Under the pieces are notes generated by a model. It was given only the letters and a program-made list of their open reading frames with translations. It made no database searches and was not told the DNA's origin. 64,000 bases of DNA, taken from Bacteroidota bacterium (GTDB taxonomy: Bacteria; Bacteroidota; Bacteroidia; Chitinophagales; Saprospiraceae). The translations under genes were made by a program, and so were the position numbers. The stretch covers positions 33,344 to 97,343 of the forward strand of contig JANSWP010000015.1 of the NCBI GenBank assembly GCA_024743405.1. The letters run 5' to 3'. Below, in pieces: positions 8,584 to 18,433 of this stretch (within the stretch, counting starts at the first letter, position 1; each line of letters starts with the position of its first letter).

Positions 8584-9996
8584 TCATACTTTTTTTTCTA
8601 AAGTTTTTTCAATCAGCCAGCTACGACCAGTTAAGAATTTAGATTGTTTTAATTCTCCAACCAATGCTTCTTTTTTGTGAGGCTTAAGTCTCAAAATTTT
8701 GTTCATAAATGAGCAAAAATTAAGGTAATTAACTTTAATATTTTTTGAGACACTTTTATTCCTTTTGAGAAATAAGGTAAAAGAGGCGAGGAGAGAGGTA
8801 AGTGGATCGATTTCATCTAACTCATAATATATTTTTATTAACATCTCTTTGGCCCCAAAAGAATAATAGATCTCTGTGAATTGAGTCTGATTCAACATTA
8901 CCATCGCTTTTGAATAATTTTTCTGATGCCAGAATAAATTTGCTAGGTTATAGTAAAGTGCATTTTGTTGGAATTTCTCATCTAACCTATCGTTATATTC
9001 ATAAATGAATTCTTCAATCCAATCATATTGTTTTAAGCCTAAAGCCAAATCGATAATGTTTTTATAAACCCATTGGGAGAGTTTGCCATTTTCATAAAGC
9101 GTTTCAGTATCTATCGCCTCAATGTATAATTTCAACGCCTCCTCTGCATATTTACGTTCTCCTTTTCTAATCTTTCTAATACAATAATTGATAGAAGAAA
9201 AGTAAACAAAGGTGGCGTCTGAAACAGTAAAATGTTCTGTTTTGGATTGTAAAAATTGACGTAAAAGCTCGAATCGGTTACTGTCATCTTCCTTTTCTAA
9301 CATTTGAAAGGTCAAATAGAATAATTCAATATTCGGATCAAGGTTATTGCTATTTTGAGATAAGTAATTTGAAATTTCTTCCTTTAAGGTTAGCTGATAC
9401 TCAGAGGCAATCATTTTTTGATCATTGAGCATTGTACATAGATATTTTAGCTTTGTTGAGAGATAAAACTTATCTAAAAAATTAGAAGCATCTTTAAGGG
9501 CAATATTGTGTTTTCTGATTTGAAGGAGATTAAAATGCTCTATAGAGATTTCAGCCAATTGAAAGCTATTCAAGAAATATTCATTATCCTGTTTTTTTAC
9601 TTTTTTTAGGTTATTGGATACTTTTTCATACTCTCGTTCATAAATCTTCAACTGCTTTTTATCTATAAGGGTTTGTAAACTAAATTTCTCCTGTTGGAAT
9701 TTTTTTGCCTCAAACATGCGTATTTGGAAAAATTTTTCAAGTAATTTTGTCACCCCACTCATTATGTAGCTCAAATTTTTTTCATCAAATTTTTGATCTG
9801 GAAAAAGGACATCATAAACTGCCTCTTTACTAATCTTTTCTTCATTAAAAGAAGGGGCACAATTCACTAAAAAATTTGTCAATAGTATGTTTTCCTCATA
9901 TTTATTGAAATAAGGAGAGGAAACAAAAAGAGAGAAAGCACGCAATTCTTTTTTGTTAAGAGTTTCTAACAAAGAGATGAGTTTACTTTTTTTCAT
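8584..9996 (-). CDS. Unrecognised 470-residue helical protein
   Basis: I do not recognise a family. The protein has no signal peptide or membrane segment and is rich in Leu, Lys, Glu, Phe and Tyr, with regularly spaced aromatic and helical segments. The pattern is like an alpha-solenoid, for example the stretch YYNLANLFWHQKNYSKAMVM around residues 347-366, which reads like a tetratricopeptide helix pair. The N-terminus (LETLNKKELRAFSLFVSSPYF) is basic and compact. It is a single gene convergent with nrdJ and divergent from the giant surface-protein gene. An intracellular scaffold or regulatory role would fit, but this is only inferred from the fold-like pattern. Confidence 0.75.
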   Translation of the reverse strand: MKKSKLISLLETLNKKELRAFSLFVSSPYFNKYEENILLTNFLVNCAPSFNEEKISKEAVYDVLFPDQKFDEKNLSYIMSGVTKLLEKFFQIRMFEAKKFQQEKFSLQTLIDKKQLKIYEREYEKVSNNLKKVKKQDNEYFLNSFQLAEISIEHFNLLQIRKHNIALKDASNFLDKFYLSTKLKYLCTMLNDQKMIASEYQLTLKEEISNYLSQNSNNLDPNIELFYLTFQMLEKEDDSNRFELLRQFLQSKTEHFTVSDATFVYFSSINYCIRKIRKGERKYAEEALKLYIEAIDTETLYENGKLSQWVYKNIIDLALGLKQYDWIEEFIYEYNDRLDEKFQQNALYYNLANLFWHQKNYSKAMVMLNQTQFTEIYYSFGAKEMLIKIYYELDEIDPLTSLLASFTLFLKRNKSVSKNIKVNYLNFCSFMNKILRLKPHKKEALVGELKQSKFLTGRSWLIEKTLEKKV

Positions 9997-10246
9997 GTAT
10001 GCTATTTTTCATTCGAGTTTCAGTTTTGAATGTAATAGGGCGTTGCAATGATAAAATTGCTGCGTCAAATTACGAAAAATTGAAACCTATTTTTTTCATT
10101 TTTTCTGGAAATCTTAATTTTTCACATTAAAATAAATACAAATCATTAATTGCAAATAATTGATAATCAGATTATTGAATTAATTATAATTTTGTTTTTT
10201 ATTTTAATTATGAATTTTTTATTCTGGAAAATGGGAAAATATGTAA

Positions 10247-10277
10247 TTGTATTGAAGCTTAAATCGACCTAAATTTG
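10247..10277 (+). promoter_or_regulatory. Promoter of the giant surface-protein gene
   Basis: TTG at 10247-10249 and TAAATTTG at 10270-10277 are separated by 20 bp, matching the Bacteroidota -33/-7 consensus. The leader would be about 30 nucleotides. The surrounding 9997-10314 region is otherwise extremely AT-rich with no other recognisable signal. Confidence 0.6.
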
Positions 10278-10314
10278 TAAGGAATTTAATTCTTCCGTAC
10301 TAAACAAACTGACC

Positions 10315-13300
10315 ATGAAAAGAAAGAACCGATTAATTTTCGGAGTTAGTTATTTACTTTTTTTTGTTTGTCAATTCACTTTTGCTCAAACGATTTGGCC
10401 TGGTGATATCAATAACAATGGAAAAGTTAGTGGTGTAGATGTGCTTTACGCAGGTGTTGCATACGGAAGCTCAGGAGAGCCACGACAAAATGCTACTATC
10501 GATTGGATAGGGCAAGATTTGACTATGCCTTGGTTTTTAGACTACCCAAATGGATTGAATTATGGATTCGCTGATGCTGATGGAGATGGGTATATAGGTG
10601 ACAATGATATCTTTGGTACTATAAAAAAGAACTATGAGTTGACCAATGGTCCAATTGGTTCAGATGGATATGAACTGGGGACTCCTGATATTGATCCCCC
10701 TTTAGTATTTAACCCTATTTTTGATACAGTGGCATACGGGTCCTATGCCGAGTTTGCAGTAGAATTAGGTGATCAAAATATTACAATAGACGAATTCTAT
10801 GGTATTTCCTTCCAAATAAGTTATCCTTCTGAGCTGGTAGCCAGTTCAAATGCAATTAATTTTAGTTTAGATTCTAATACATGGGTAGATCCAACTGATG
10901 GTGAGAATTCAAGGGTATTTGTTGCGGAGAGCAATCAACCTGGCAAAGCGGAAATTGCGATAACTAGAATTAACCAAACTACCATAGGTGGTTCTGGAAA
11001 ACTAGGTTCTTTCTTTATTCTAATTGAAGATGTAGGAAGTTTCCTTCCCGCAAACGATACCTTAATAATTTCAGTAGATAGTGTTAAATTAATTACAAAC
11101 ACAAATTTGGAGACTCAACCCATTGCAGCTTCTTTCGCAATGGTCGTAGTGTCCAATAATTCCATGAACAATCCGACATCAAACTGCCCTAACGTTGTAT
11201 CGCCGGTGTGTGGTGTAAATGGTGTCACCTATCTGAACAGTTGCTATGCAGAGGCCGATGGTATATTTGTTTATACCCCCGGCGTCTGTTATAGTGATTG
11301 TATTGAACCAAGCCAAATGTTTTCCAATGCAACCTGCGGAACAGTTTATGATCCGGTCTGTGGTTGTAATGGAGTCAGTTATATAAATGAGTGTTTTGCA
11401 GAAGCAGCTGGAGTCAAATTTTGGACTGCCGGAAAATGTCCAGATCAAGATCAAAGCTGTTATGATTCTCAAAATGTGGTCAATAGTGGTTTTACCGATG
11501 TTGATCCAGATACAGGAATTATTACTCAAAATTGCCCAGATAATAGCGATACTTCCGTTTGTGGCTGTGATGGCATTACTTATGCTAGTGCTTGCTTAGC
11601 AGAGGCTAGTGGTATTACTTTTTATACAGCTGGTGATTGTGGAACCTGTGTTGACCCTTGGCAAATGAGCCCAGATACCTTATGTGCTTACAATTATGAT
11701 CCAGTTTGTGGTTGTAATCATGTAACTTATTTGAATGAATGTTTGGCAGAGGCAGCTGGTGTGACCTCTTTTACTCCAGGACCATGTATGGGGTCTAGTC
11801 TTTGGTGTGATAATGCGAAACCAATTCAATGCGGTGATTATCTCCCTTATGAAACAACATTAGGAGAAATTAATAAAATTTCAAATTATCCGGGGTGTCT
11901 CAGTTCATCTTTATTAGGACCTGACAAAGTTTATGTTATTAATAAAACAACGCCAGGTGATTTACAAATAGGTCTTGAAATTACGACCCCTGGTCTTGAT
12001 TTAGATATATTTTTATTAAAGGATAATTGTTCCCAAGTCGAATGTTTAGCCTCCAGCCATACAGCTAATACCTTATCCAATAATGAAGGCATCCTCTATG
12101 AAGATGCTCCAATTGGTACTTATTACATTGTGGTAGATGGTCAGTTCAACAATTCTGCAGGAAATTTCCGCCTAGAAGTTAGTTGTGGATACCTTGATTG
12201 TTATGGAGCAGAACAATTGGAATGTGATGTACCATTTGCTGGCTCCAATTGGGGTGGAAATGATGATGTTTCTTTATATAAATGTGGAAATACACTTAAT
12301 GTCGAGAATAATGGGCCAGAGAAAGTCCATACTTTTACCATTACAGAACCAGGTGAAATTGATATAATTTTAACTGATTTAGATGCAAATTTGGAATTGT
12401 TCCTTTTGAAAGAATGCGATGCTAATTCCTGTTTGAAATTCAGTCAAAATAGTGGAACAGCCAATGAACATATCAATATTTGGTTGGCGGCTGGCACTTA
12501 TTATGTAGTCGTAGATGGCTATAATGGCGCTGTTAGTAATTATTCTTTAACAGTTTCTTGCTCATCAGGCTGTGATTTTGACATTAGTTTATCCTCGACG
12601 GATGCTTCTTGCGGCAATAGTGATGGGACAATAACTGCTACCTCACAAGGTGGAATTGCTCCCTATTTGGTGTCATGGAATGGCCCCGTTTCAGGTAGTT
12701 TTACCACCTATTCCAATACTTGTACAATATACAATTTGCCATCCGGTACTTATTGGGTCACAAAAACGGATGCAAATGGATGTTCAGTTACAGACGAAGT
12801 TATTATTCAAGATTCTGGGAACCTGAATGCAAATATTACCCCAATTCATGCTTCTTGTGCTACAATGGGAATGGGTAAATTGAATGTTCAAATCTTAAGC
12901 GGACAAGGACCTTATCATGTGATCGTTTCAGGACCTTCCAACAAAAATATTTATACTAGTAATACGGACTTCACTTTTAATAATCTCAATCCTGGGAATT
13001 ATTCTATTTATATTATTGATAATAATGGATGTGGTTATTCTCAAACCTTTTCTATCAGTAACACAAATGGATTGAACTTTAATGTCTCCACAAATAATGC
13101 ATCTTGTGGTCAATTGGGGTCAATGACCGTTACTTTTGGAAATGGCACGCCTCCATTTTGGGTAATCATTGGAGGTCCTGTCACCAACAGTTACTTGACT
13201 TTTAATAATCAGATTACTATTCCAAACCTTCCAGGTGGGGTTTATCAAGTTATAGTTGAAGATGCGAATTGGTGCCAAGGAAATCAGCAAGTTGTCATTC

Positions 13301-16300
13301 AGTCTAATGTTCTGGATGTGAATACCTATGTAAACAATGGTGTTTGTGGACAATTGGGATCAATAAATCTGTATATCAATAATGGAACCTCGCCATATCA
13401 AATCGCTTGGAGTGGGTCTGTTTCAGGAAATACAACAATTAGTAACTCCAATTATATCATTCAAAATCTACCTTCAGGCACCTATTCAATAATTACAACT
13501 GATGCCAATGGATGTTCTGACTATCAATTAGTTACAATTGATAATTCTTCTAATGGTTTAGATATGGTTGTTACAGGAGGGAATGGACAATGTGGAAACA
13601 CTGGGTTCATTTGGATTGATGTCTATAATGGAACTGCGCCTTATTTTATCGATTGGAATGGACCAAGCTCAGGAACTTCAGTAAGTCCAACTCCTGGCAT
13701 TGACATTACCAACCTTGAAAGTGGTTGCTATTTTGTCCAAATCACCGATGCAAATGGATGTAGTGCTACTGAATCCATATGCATTCAAAATGAGCCATCT
13801 TTGGTTTTTGATGCTTGGGTTAATAATGGAAATTGTGGTCAAAACGGTAGTGTCTCTTTAAGCATCCTCAGCGGTACTCCAACATATCTAATTAGTTGGA
13901 CAGGACCGAGTTCTGGCAATGCCTCTTCAAATGCAAATACCTATCAAATAAATAATTTACAAGACGGAAATTATACCATTTTCATTTCTGATGGTGCTGG
14001 CTGTACAGCAACTGAAAATATAACCATCAACAATACAGGAAACATGAGCTTAACAGCAAATGCCATTCCTGGAAATTGTAATAACTATGGAAGTATTCAA
14101 GTCAATGTAATTGGTGGGAATAGTCCGTATTCAGTCAGTTGGTCTGGTCCTGTTTTTGGTTCTACAAATTCTAGCTCTGGAAACGTTACGATACCCAATT
14201 TGCCTTCTGGCACTTATACTATAAGTGCTTGGGATTCTGGCAATTGTTATGTGATGAAGGTAATTTTACTTACGAATGGAGGATCAGGAATCACTGTGAA
14301 TGCAACACCAAATAATTCTGTGTGTAATCCACTTGGTTCTATTTCAGTAAATACAAATAGTACTGCTTTTCCAATAACCATCTCATGGGATGGACCTTCC
14401 CAAGGGGTGACTTCTATATTCGGAAATAATTTTACCATACCGAATTTACCTTCTGGCAATTATTCAATAAACGTTGTTGACAATGAAGGTTGTACTAATT
14501 CAGATAGTGCTGCTTTAAACAATGGAAATGGCGTTAGTGGAACCACATATGTAATTAATGGTACATGTGGTCAAAACGGATCAATCAATGTTGATATATC
14601 AGGTGGGAGTTTGCCTTACGGAATTAGCTGGAATGGTCCAACACAAGGGTTTGTAACCGTTTTTTCCAACAATTATACTATCCCAAATCTTACTTCTGGT
14701 AATTATGTGATTACGATTGTAGATAACAATAACTGTTCAGATTCTAATACTGTCAGCATATCAAATAGCGGAATCATTACCTTAAATACTTTTCCAACTG
14801 CAGGAACTTGTGTAGGCAATGGTTCAATTTTAGTCGAAGCATGGGGAACCCTACTGCCAATTACAGTTGAATGGCAAGGCCCAATTAATGGATCAGCTAC
14901 CAGTAATGTTAACAGTTTTGATATTCAGGATCTTCCTACTGGTAGTTATACCATCACTGTTATAGATGACTTTGGATGCCAACAAACGGAAACTGTTTAT
15001 TTAGATAATGGATATCCTCTGACATTTTCTGGAAACCCAAATAATGGAATATGTGGTGCTAATGGTTCCATAGACTTAAATATTTCAAATGCTACAGCTC
15101 CGATAGCTATAAACTGGTCTGGTATAATCAATGGATCTGCAACCATTCAATCTAATAATTATAATATTCCAAATCTACCTTCTGGTATCTATACTATTTC
15201 GATTATAGATAATAATGGTTGTACTTACAATCAAACTATAACCATAAATAATGGAAACAATATCAGTATGATCGCCACTCCAAATGCTGGATCTTGTGGT
15301 CAAAATGGCTCGATAGAAGTTTCTATTTCTGGAGCTACAGGACAAAAAACAATTACCTGGAGTGGATCTTCAAGCGGCTCTACTATTATTAACAATTCAA
15401 CTTATATAATCCCAGATCTTCCTTCAGGAAATTATATCATCTCAATTACCGATTCTAGCGGGTGCACTGCCTCACAGGGAGTGACTTTGACAAATGAAAC
15501 AAACATGAATATTTCTGTAAATCCGATAAACGGATACTGTGGACAAAACGGAACTATTAATTTGTCAATTTCAAATGGCAGTGTACCTTTTTCTTTAAAT
15601 TGGACTGGTCCTTCAACAGGGGCAATTACTATAAATACTATTAATTATTCTATCCCAAATTTACAAAATGGGACTTACAACATAAATATTATTGATAATA
15701 ATGGATGCCAAGTAAATACTAGTGCTTCTGTTGTTGTAATAGCCCCTCCTATATCTTCTGTGGTTGCAACAAGTACGCTATGCGATGGATCAGCTAACGG
15801 TATCGCTACTGCAAATGTTATAGATGGAACTCAGCCTTTCAATTATTTATGGAATAATGGAATGACAAGTCAGACAATTGAGGACTTAGGAACTGGGACA
15901 TATTTTGTTACAGTGACTGATGCCAATAACTGTACTTCCGTTTCATCAGCATCTATATCAGCCAGCCAACCAGTAACTATAGATGTTGTAACAACAAATG
16001 TCCTTTGTGCAGGAAACAATACCGGTGCTATAGAAGTGACAGGGTGGGGAGGTAGCCCAAATTTCACTTACACCTGGAGTAATGGAACTACCTATACAGA
16101 GCCGACGCCAAATGCTGGTTCGACATTATCTAATCTATATGCAGGAACTTATGGGATAACAGTCACTGATTTGAATGGGTGTACAACTAGTGCTAATTTA
16201 GTAGTTGAGGAACCACAACCATTGACAATATCTACAACTACAATAAATGCAAATTGTAATAGTGCGTCAGGGAGTGCTACGGCAATTCCTAATGGAGGAA

Positions 16301-18342
16301 CAACTCCCTATACTTATTCATGGAGTAATGGAGATACCGATTCGACTATTTCGAATGTTATGCCAGGAGCTTATACTGTAACCGTTATAGATGATCATTT
16401 TTGTACGCAAACGGCTTCAGTTACGATTGAAACAGTAAATCAATTACCTATTGCACAATTTGAGGAAAATATAGATCTGTTGACAGTTGATTTTCTGAAT
16501 ACCTCGATCGGTAATCCAGTTTCATTTGTTTGGGATTTTGGTGATGGTTCAACTTCAAACCTTCAAAATCCTTCTTATGATTATTGCGAACCAGGTATTT
16601 ACAATGTTTGCCTTACGATAACGAATGCATGTGGAGTTGATACTTATTGTCAAACGATTACTGTGAGTATTCCCTCATCAGTTGTCATATTGGATGTAGG
16701 AGAATCTATGGGCGCTCAAGGACAAACCATAGGCGTACCTGTTTATATCGAGAATCTGACAAATATTGTTTCAATTGCTGGTTCTTTGCAGTTATCTGAT
16801 CCCTTTGTAGGATCCATCACAGGAATAACACCGGCAGCCATTTCACCAACATTTGGGGCTGCAAATAATACTTTTAGTTTCTTTGAAGGAACTGGGAATG
16901 GAGTTTCTATTAATAATGGAGATATTCTGTTTTATGTAGCCGTAAACCTTATAGGCAATCCAGGTGATGAAGCCAATCTAATTATCTGGAACAATCCATT
17001 AATGATTGAGGTAGGTGGAAAAGTAAATGGAGTACCAACTATTTTGGATCACGTAGAGTTGAAAGGTAAAGTATCTATCCCTCACATGGCGAATGTATCT
17101 GGTGCCATTTATACTTTTGGAGATGAAGGAGTTGCCAAAGCGGATGTTGCTATTTTCAATCAACAATTTTCAGGTTCTAAAAAGACGAATACAGATGGTG
17201 ATTATTTAATTGATAATATACCTTTTGGATTGGAATATATTATTGAGCCATCTAAAGATACCTTTCCGGGGAATGGTTTATCGACGTTTTCTTTATTCGT
17301 TGGACAACAGTTCATTTTGGGAATGAATCCTTCGGCTGTGTGGTCACCTTATCAGGTAATTGCTGGAGATGCCAATTGCAATGGTTCTTTTACCTCATTT
17401 GACTTATTCTTGATCCAACAAATAATTCTGGGTACAGAAGATAAATTCTCCGATTGCCCTTCATGGGTTTTTGTTCCTGAACATCATAATTTCTCAACTC
17501 CTTTTGATGCCTACAACGTATTTCCATATCCTATGGCAGATACCATGGTGATTACTTCAGATACCGTTGCAAATTTCATTGGGATCAAAAAAGGAGATAT
17601 TTTAGGACAGGCAGATCCACAAAATCTAGATGATCCAAGTACTGATGATCGAAATGAAGATTTGTTAAGATTAATCACACAAGATATAGAAGCCAAAGCT
17701 GGAGAATCTATTGTACTCACTTTTACGAGTAATAATTTTGATGAAATAGCAGCTATACAAATGGGTATTTCCTTAAATGCGGACAAATTAGAATACGAGG
17801 AATTCACTGGACTTGCGCTAAACTCTGCCGCTGTAGGTCACCCAAACAATGAAGAATTAAGAATAAGTTGGTTTGACTTAACTGGTGCGAGTTTGACTTT
17901 GGACTCAACAATTGCACTATTCTCATTTAAGTTCAAAGCACTCGAAGACATAGACCAAATATCTGATTTTATCGCAGTTGGTGCTACTAATTTTACAACA
18001 GAAGCACACGCATTTAATGGGGATGTATTAGATATCGAAATCATATTTGAGGATCCTATCACTTCCGATGAAGAAGCCATACTTTCTAATTTCTATTTAT
18101 ACCAAAATGTTCCAAATCCATTTGATGATTATTCAGTGATTCAGTTTGAATTACCTCATCGAATGGAAATAGACTTAACTATCCAAAATGCGATTGGAGA
18201 AACGATTGATGTGATACGAGGAGTCTTTAAAGAAGGCAGAAATGTAGTTAAATGGGAACAGCCAAACTTGAGTAGTGGAATTTACTTTTATACATTAAAA
18301 TCAGGGAATTATCACATGACCAGGAAAATGATTAAACTTTAA
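10315..18342 (+). CDS. Giant multidomain T9SS-exported surface protein (dockerin, cohesin-like, Kazal-like, SprB, PKD)
   Basis: 2675 residues. Visible in order: signal peptide 1-25 (ending FTFAQ). A split dockerin-like domain (about 30-104) has two ideal calcium loops, DINNNGKVSGVD and DADGDGYIGDND. A cohesin-like beta domain follows (about 123-275). Four Kazal-like modules (about 290-326, 328-376, 406-442, 446-491) carry the PVCGxxGxxYxNxC hallmark. Two PPC-like domains (about 496-626, 626-752) come next. Sixteen SprB-type repeats run from about 753 to 2040: thirteen of about 80 residues with a CGQxGS start and an IPNLPSGxY core, then three of the shorter canonical type. Then a PKD domain (about 2043-2120, WDFGDGS), a second cohesin-like domain (about 2123-2257), a carboxypeptidase-regulatory-like domain (2260-2316), a second dockerin-like domain (2321-2382), a third cohesin-like domain (2459-2578) and a T9SS type A sorting domain (2592-2675). 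Known of such parts: SprB repeats occur in gliding adhesins and Kazal domains inhibit serine proteases. The function of the whole is inferred to be adhesion or surface-matrix assembly. Confidence 0.88.
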   Translation: MKRKNRLIFGVSYLLFFVCQFTFAQTIWPGDINNNGKVSGVDVLYAGVAYGSSGEPRQNATIDWIGQDLTMPWFLDYPNGLNYGFADADGDGYIGDNDIFGTIKKNYELTNGPIGSDGYELGTPDIDPPLVFNPIFDTVAYGSYAEFAVELGDQNITIDEFYGISFQISYPSELVASSNAINFSLDSNTWVDPTDGENSRVFVAESNQPGKAEIAITRINQTTIGGSGKLGSFFILIEDVGSFLPANDTLIISVDSVKLITNTNLETQPIAASFAMVVVSNNSMNNPTSNCPNVVSPVCGVNGVTYLNSCYAEADGIFVYTPGVCYSDCIEPSQMFSNATCGTVYDPVCGCNGVSYINECFAEAAGVKFWTAGKCPDQDQSCYDSQNVVNSGFTDVDPDTGIITQNCPDNSDTSVCGCDGITYASACLAEASGITFYTAGDCGTCVDPWQMSPDTLCAYNYDPVCGCNHVTYLNECLAEAAGVTSFTPGPCMGSSLWCDNAKPIQCGDYLPYETTLGEINKISNYPGCLSSSLLGPDKVYVINKTTPGDLQIGLEITTPGLDLDIFLLKDNCSQVECLASSHTANTLSNNEGILYEDAPIGTYYIVVDGQFNNSAGNFRLEVSCGYLDCYGAEQLECDVPFAGSNWGGNDDVSLYKCGNTLNVENNGPEKVHTFTITEPGEIDIILTDLDANLELFLLKECDANSCLKFSQNSGTANEHINIWLAAGTYYVVVDGYNGAVSNYSLTVSCSSGCDFDISLSSTDASCGNSDGTITATSQGGIAPYLVSWNGPVSGSFTTYSNTCTIYNLPSGTYWVTKTDANGCSVTDEVIIQDSGNLNANITPIHASCATMGMGKLNVQILSGQGPYHVIVSGPSNKNIYTSNTDFTFNNLNPGNYSIYIIDNNGCGYSQTFSISNTNGLNFNVSTNNASCGQLGSMTVTFGNGTPPFWVIIGGPVTNSYLTFNNQITIPNLPGGVYQVIVEDANWCQGNQQVVIQSNVLDVNTYVNNGVCGQLGSINLYINNGTSPYQIAWSGSVSGNTTISNSNYIIQNLPSGTYSIITTDANGCSDYQLVTIDNSSNGLDMVVTGGNGQCGNTGFIWIDVYNGTAPYFIDWNGPSSGTSVSPTPGIDITNLESGCYFVQITDANGCSATESICIQNEPSLVFDAWVNNGNCGQNGSVSLSILSGTPTYLISWTGPSSGNASSNANTYQINNLQDGNYTIFISDGAGCTATENITINNTGNMSLTANAIPGNCNNYGSIQVNVIGGNSPYSVSWSGPVFGSTNSSSGNVTIPNLPSGTYTISAWDSGNCYVMKVILLTNGGSGITVNATPNNSVCNPLGSISVNTNSTAFPITISWDGPSQGVTSIFGNNFTIPNLPSGNYSINVVDNEGCTNSDSAALNNGNGVSGTTYVINGTCGQNGSINVDISGGSLPYGISWNGPTQGFVTVFSNNYTIPNLTSGNYVITIVDNNNCSDSNTVSISNSGIITLNTFPTAGTCVGNGSILVEAWGTLLPITVEWQGPINGSATSNVNSFDIQDLPTGSYTITVIDDFGCQQTETVYLDNGYPLTFSGNPNNGICGANGSIDLNISNATAPIAINWSGIINGSATIQSNNYNIPNLPSGIYTISIIDNNGCTYNQTITINNGNNISMIATPNAGSCGQNGSIEVSISGATGQKTITWSGSSSGSTIINNSTYIIPDLPSGNYIISITDSSGCTASQGVTLTNETNMNISVNPINGYCGQNGTINLSISNGSVPFSLNWTGPSTGAITINTINYSIPNLQNGTYNINIIDNNGCQVNTSASVVVIAPPISSVVATSTLCDGSANGIATANVIDGTQPFNYLWNNGMTSQTIEDLGTGTYFVTVTDANNCTSVSSASISASQPVTIDVVTTNVLCAGNNTGAIEVTGWGGSPNFTYTWSNGTTYTEPTPNAGSTLSNLYAGTYGITVTDLNGCTTSANLVVEEPQPLTISTTTINANCNSASGSATAIPNGGTTPYTYSWSNGDTDSTISNVMPGAYTVTVIDDHFCTQTASVTIETVNQLPIAQFEENIDLLTVDFLNTSIGNPVSFVWDFGDGSTSNLQNPSYDYCEPGIYNVCLTITNACGVDTYCQTITVSIPSSVVILDVGESMGAQGQTIGVPVYIENLTNIVSIAGSLQLSDPFVGSITGITPAAISPTFGAANNTFSFFEGTGNGVSINNGDILFYVAVNLIGNPGDEANLIIWNNPLMIEVGGKVNGVPTILDHVELKGKVSIPHMANVSGAIYTFGDEGVAKADVAIFNQQFSGSKKTNTDGDYLIDNIPFGLEYIIEPSKDTFPGNGLSTFSLFVGQQFILGMNPSAVWSPYQVIAGDANCNGSFTSFDLFLIQQIILGTEDKFSDCPSWVFVPEHHNFSTPFDAYNVFPYPMADTMVITSDTVANFIGIKKGDILGQADPQNLDDPSTDDRNEDLLRLITQDIEAKAGESIVLTFTSNNFDEIAAIQMGISLNADKLEYEEFTGLALNSAAVGHPNNEELRISWFDLTGASLTLDSTIALFSFKFKALEDIDQISDFIAVGATNFTTEAHAFNGDVLDIEIIFEDPITSDEEAILSNFYLYQNVPNPFDDYSVIQFELPHRMEIDLTIQNAIGETIDVIRGVFKEGRNVVKWEQPNLSSGIYFYTLKSGNYHMTRKMIKL
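12574..16435 (+). repeat. Tandem protein-coding repeats (16 SprB-type units)
   Basis: Thirteen units of about 240 bp run to roughly 15735, followed by three more diverged units to 16435. The DNA is diverged between units while the protein pattern is kept (Cys-Gly near the start, WxGPxxG in the middle, IPNLPSGxYxIxIxDxxGC at the end). The array is therefore old and selected at protein level, not a recent DNA duplication. Confidence 0.85.
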
Positions 18343-18367
18343 TGGTTTAAGGATAAAACCTTGCAAG

Positions 18368-18401
18368 GGGACGCTTCAGGTCAGGATGCGTCCCTTTTTT
18401 T
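18368..18401 (+). terminator. Rho-independent terminator of the giant gene
   Basis: GGGACGC (18368-18374) pairs with GCGTCCC (18388-18394) around a 13-base loop, and a run of seven T follows. It lies 26 bp after the stop codon. Confidence 0.85.
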
Positions 18402-18433
18402 CTTTCAAGTGAATGGAATATTTAAGTCGTCCC

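Noticed and set aside
11179..11529. Minus-strand frame of 116 codons inside the giant gene
   Set aside because: It overlaps the Kazal-like region in a long, well-supported gene and has no recognisable domain; it is a shadow of the repeat-rich coding sequence.
12574..15735. Regular spacing of about 240 bp, as in a repeat array or CRISPR
   Set aside because: The period is far too long for CRISPR, the units are translated in frame, and conservation is at protein level.
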